Shown piece by piece: positions 11,233 to 11,233 of a stretch of 11,233 nucleotides of DNA. A program made the translations under genes and the position numbers. Origin of the DNA: Candidatus Jorgensenbacteria bacterium (GTDB lineage: Bacteria > Patescibacteriota > Minisyncoccia > UBA6257 > GWB1-50-10); the NCBI GenBank assembly GCA_016234345.1, contig JACRFG010000022.1, positions 1 to 11,233 of the forward strand, read 5' to 3'. The notes under the pieces are model-generated. The model was not told the DNA's origin and ran no database searches. It saw only the letters and a list, made by a program, of their open reading frames with translations. The stretch's first letter is position 1. Each line of letters starts with the position of its first letter.

Positions 11233-11233
11233 A

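Noticed and set aside
1..11233. CRISPR arrays, tRNA/rRNA genes, insertion sequences
   Set aside because: No regularly spaced repeats, cloverleaf-like segments, transposase frames or terminal inverted repeats were seen on either strand by reading; a covariance-model search was not possible.

Overview
The window looks like a compact, moderately AT-rich bacterial chromosome segment with the standard code: TGA is used as stop in most genes. Small membrane proteins, ATGA-overlapping genes, a TrmB-type regulator, near-leaderless promoters and a split DipZ-like thiol redox module together suggest Patescibacteria (CPR). That is an inference from gene style; there is no rRNA or marker gene here to prove it.

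Layout, left to right. (1) 2-574 (+): the tail of a membrane protein and a four-helix membrane protein, closed by a hairpin. (2) 628-3208 (+): an operon starting at an extended -10 with an apparently leaderless first gene. It encodes a two-helix membrane protein, a membrane-anchored thioredoxin-like protein (CPLC), CcdA, and a CINC thioredoxin with a DipZ-type C-terminal domain. The last three overlap by ATGA and probably move reducing equivalents across the membrane. (3) 3226-4269 (+): a TTGACA/TATAAA promoter, a serpin-like protein and a strong terminator. (4) 4343-5596 (+): a secreted or anchored CAP/SCP protein with a C-terminal coiled coil, then a 41-residue membrane microprotein with its own promoter, palindrome, Shine-Dalgarno (SD) site and terminator. 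(5) 5614-6144 (+): a membrane-anchored SAM methyltransferase resembling the FAM173/ATPSCKMT lysine methyltransferases. (6) 6156-8407 (-): a compact IucA/IucC-like (NIS synthetase) gene, and upstream a DUF3307 membrane protein plus a P-loop kinase. (7) 8546-9919 (+): a TrmB-like regulator and an ECF S-component-like membrane protein. (8) 9943 to the end (-): an ATP-dependent DNA ligase, a small two-helix membrane protein and the last codons of a further gene.

The most striking signal is regulatory. A 19-nt inverted repeat (TTGTCTAA-TAT-TTAGACAA) lies between the divergent TrmB-like and DUF3307 genes. A 16/19 copy lies upstream of the IucA/IucC-like gene. In both, the repeat centre is exactly 41 nt upstream of a TATGAT -10 hexamer, and 31 nt separate the repeat from that hexamer. 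This suggests a local regulon controlled by the TrmB-like protein. A second shared element, TATTAGTACT, sits just downstream of the -10 at two TTGACA promoters (serpin-like gene and microprotein). Other items to check are a probable frameshift or CTG start at the 5' end of the ligase gene and a 19-nt in-frame direct repeat at the two ends of the serpin-like gene.
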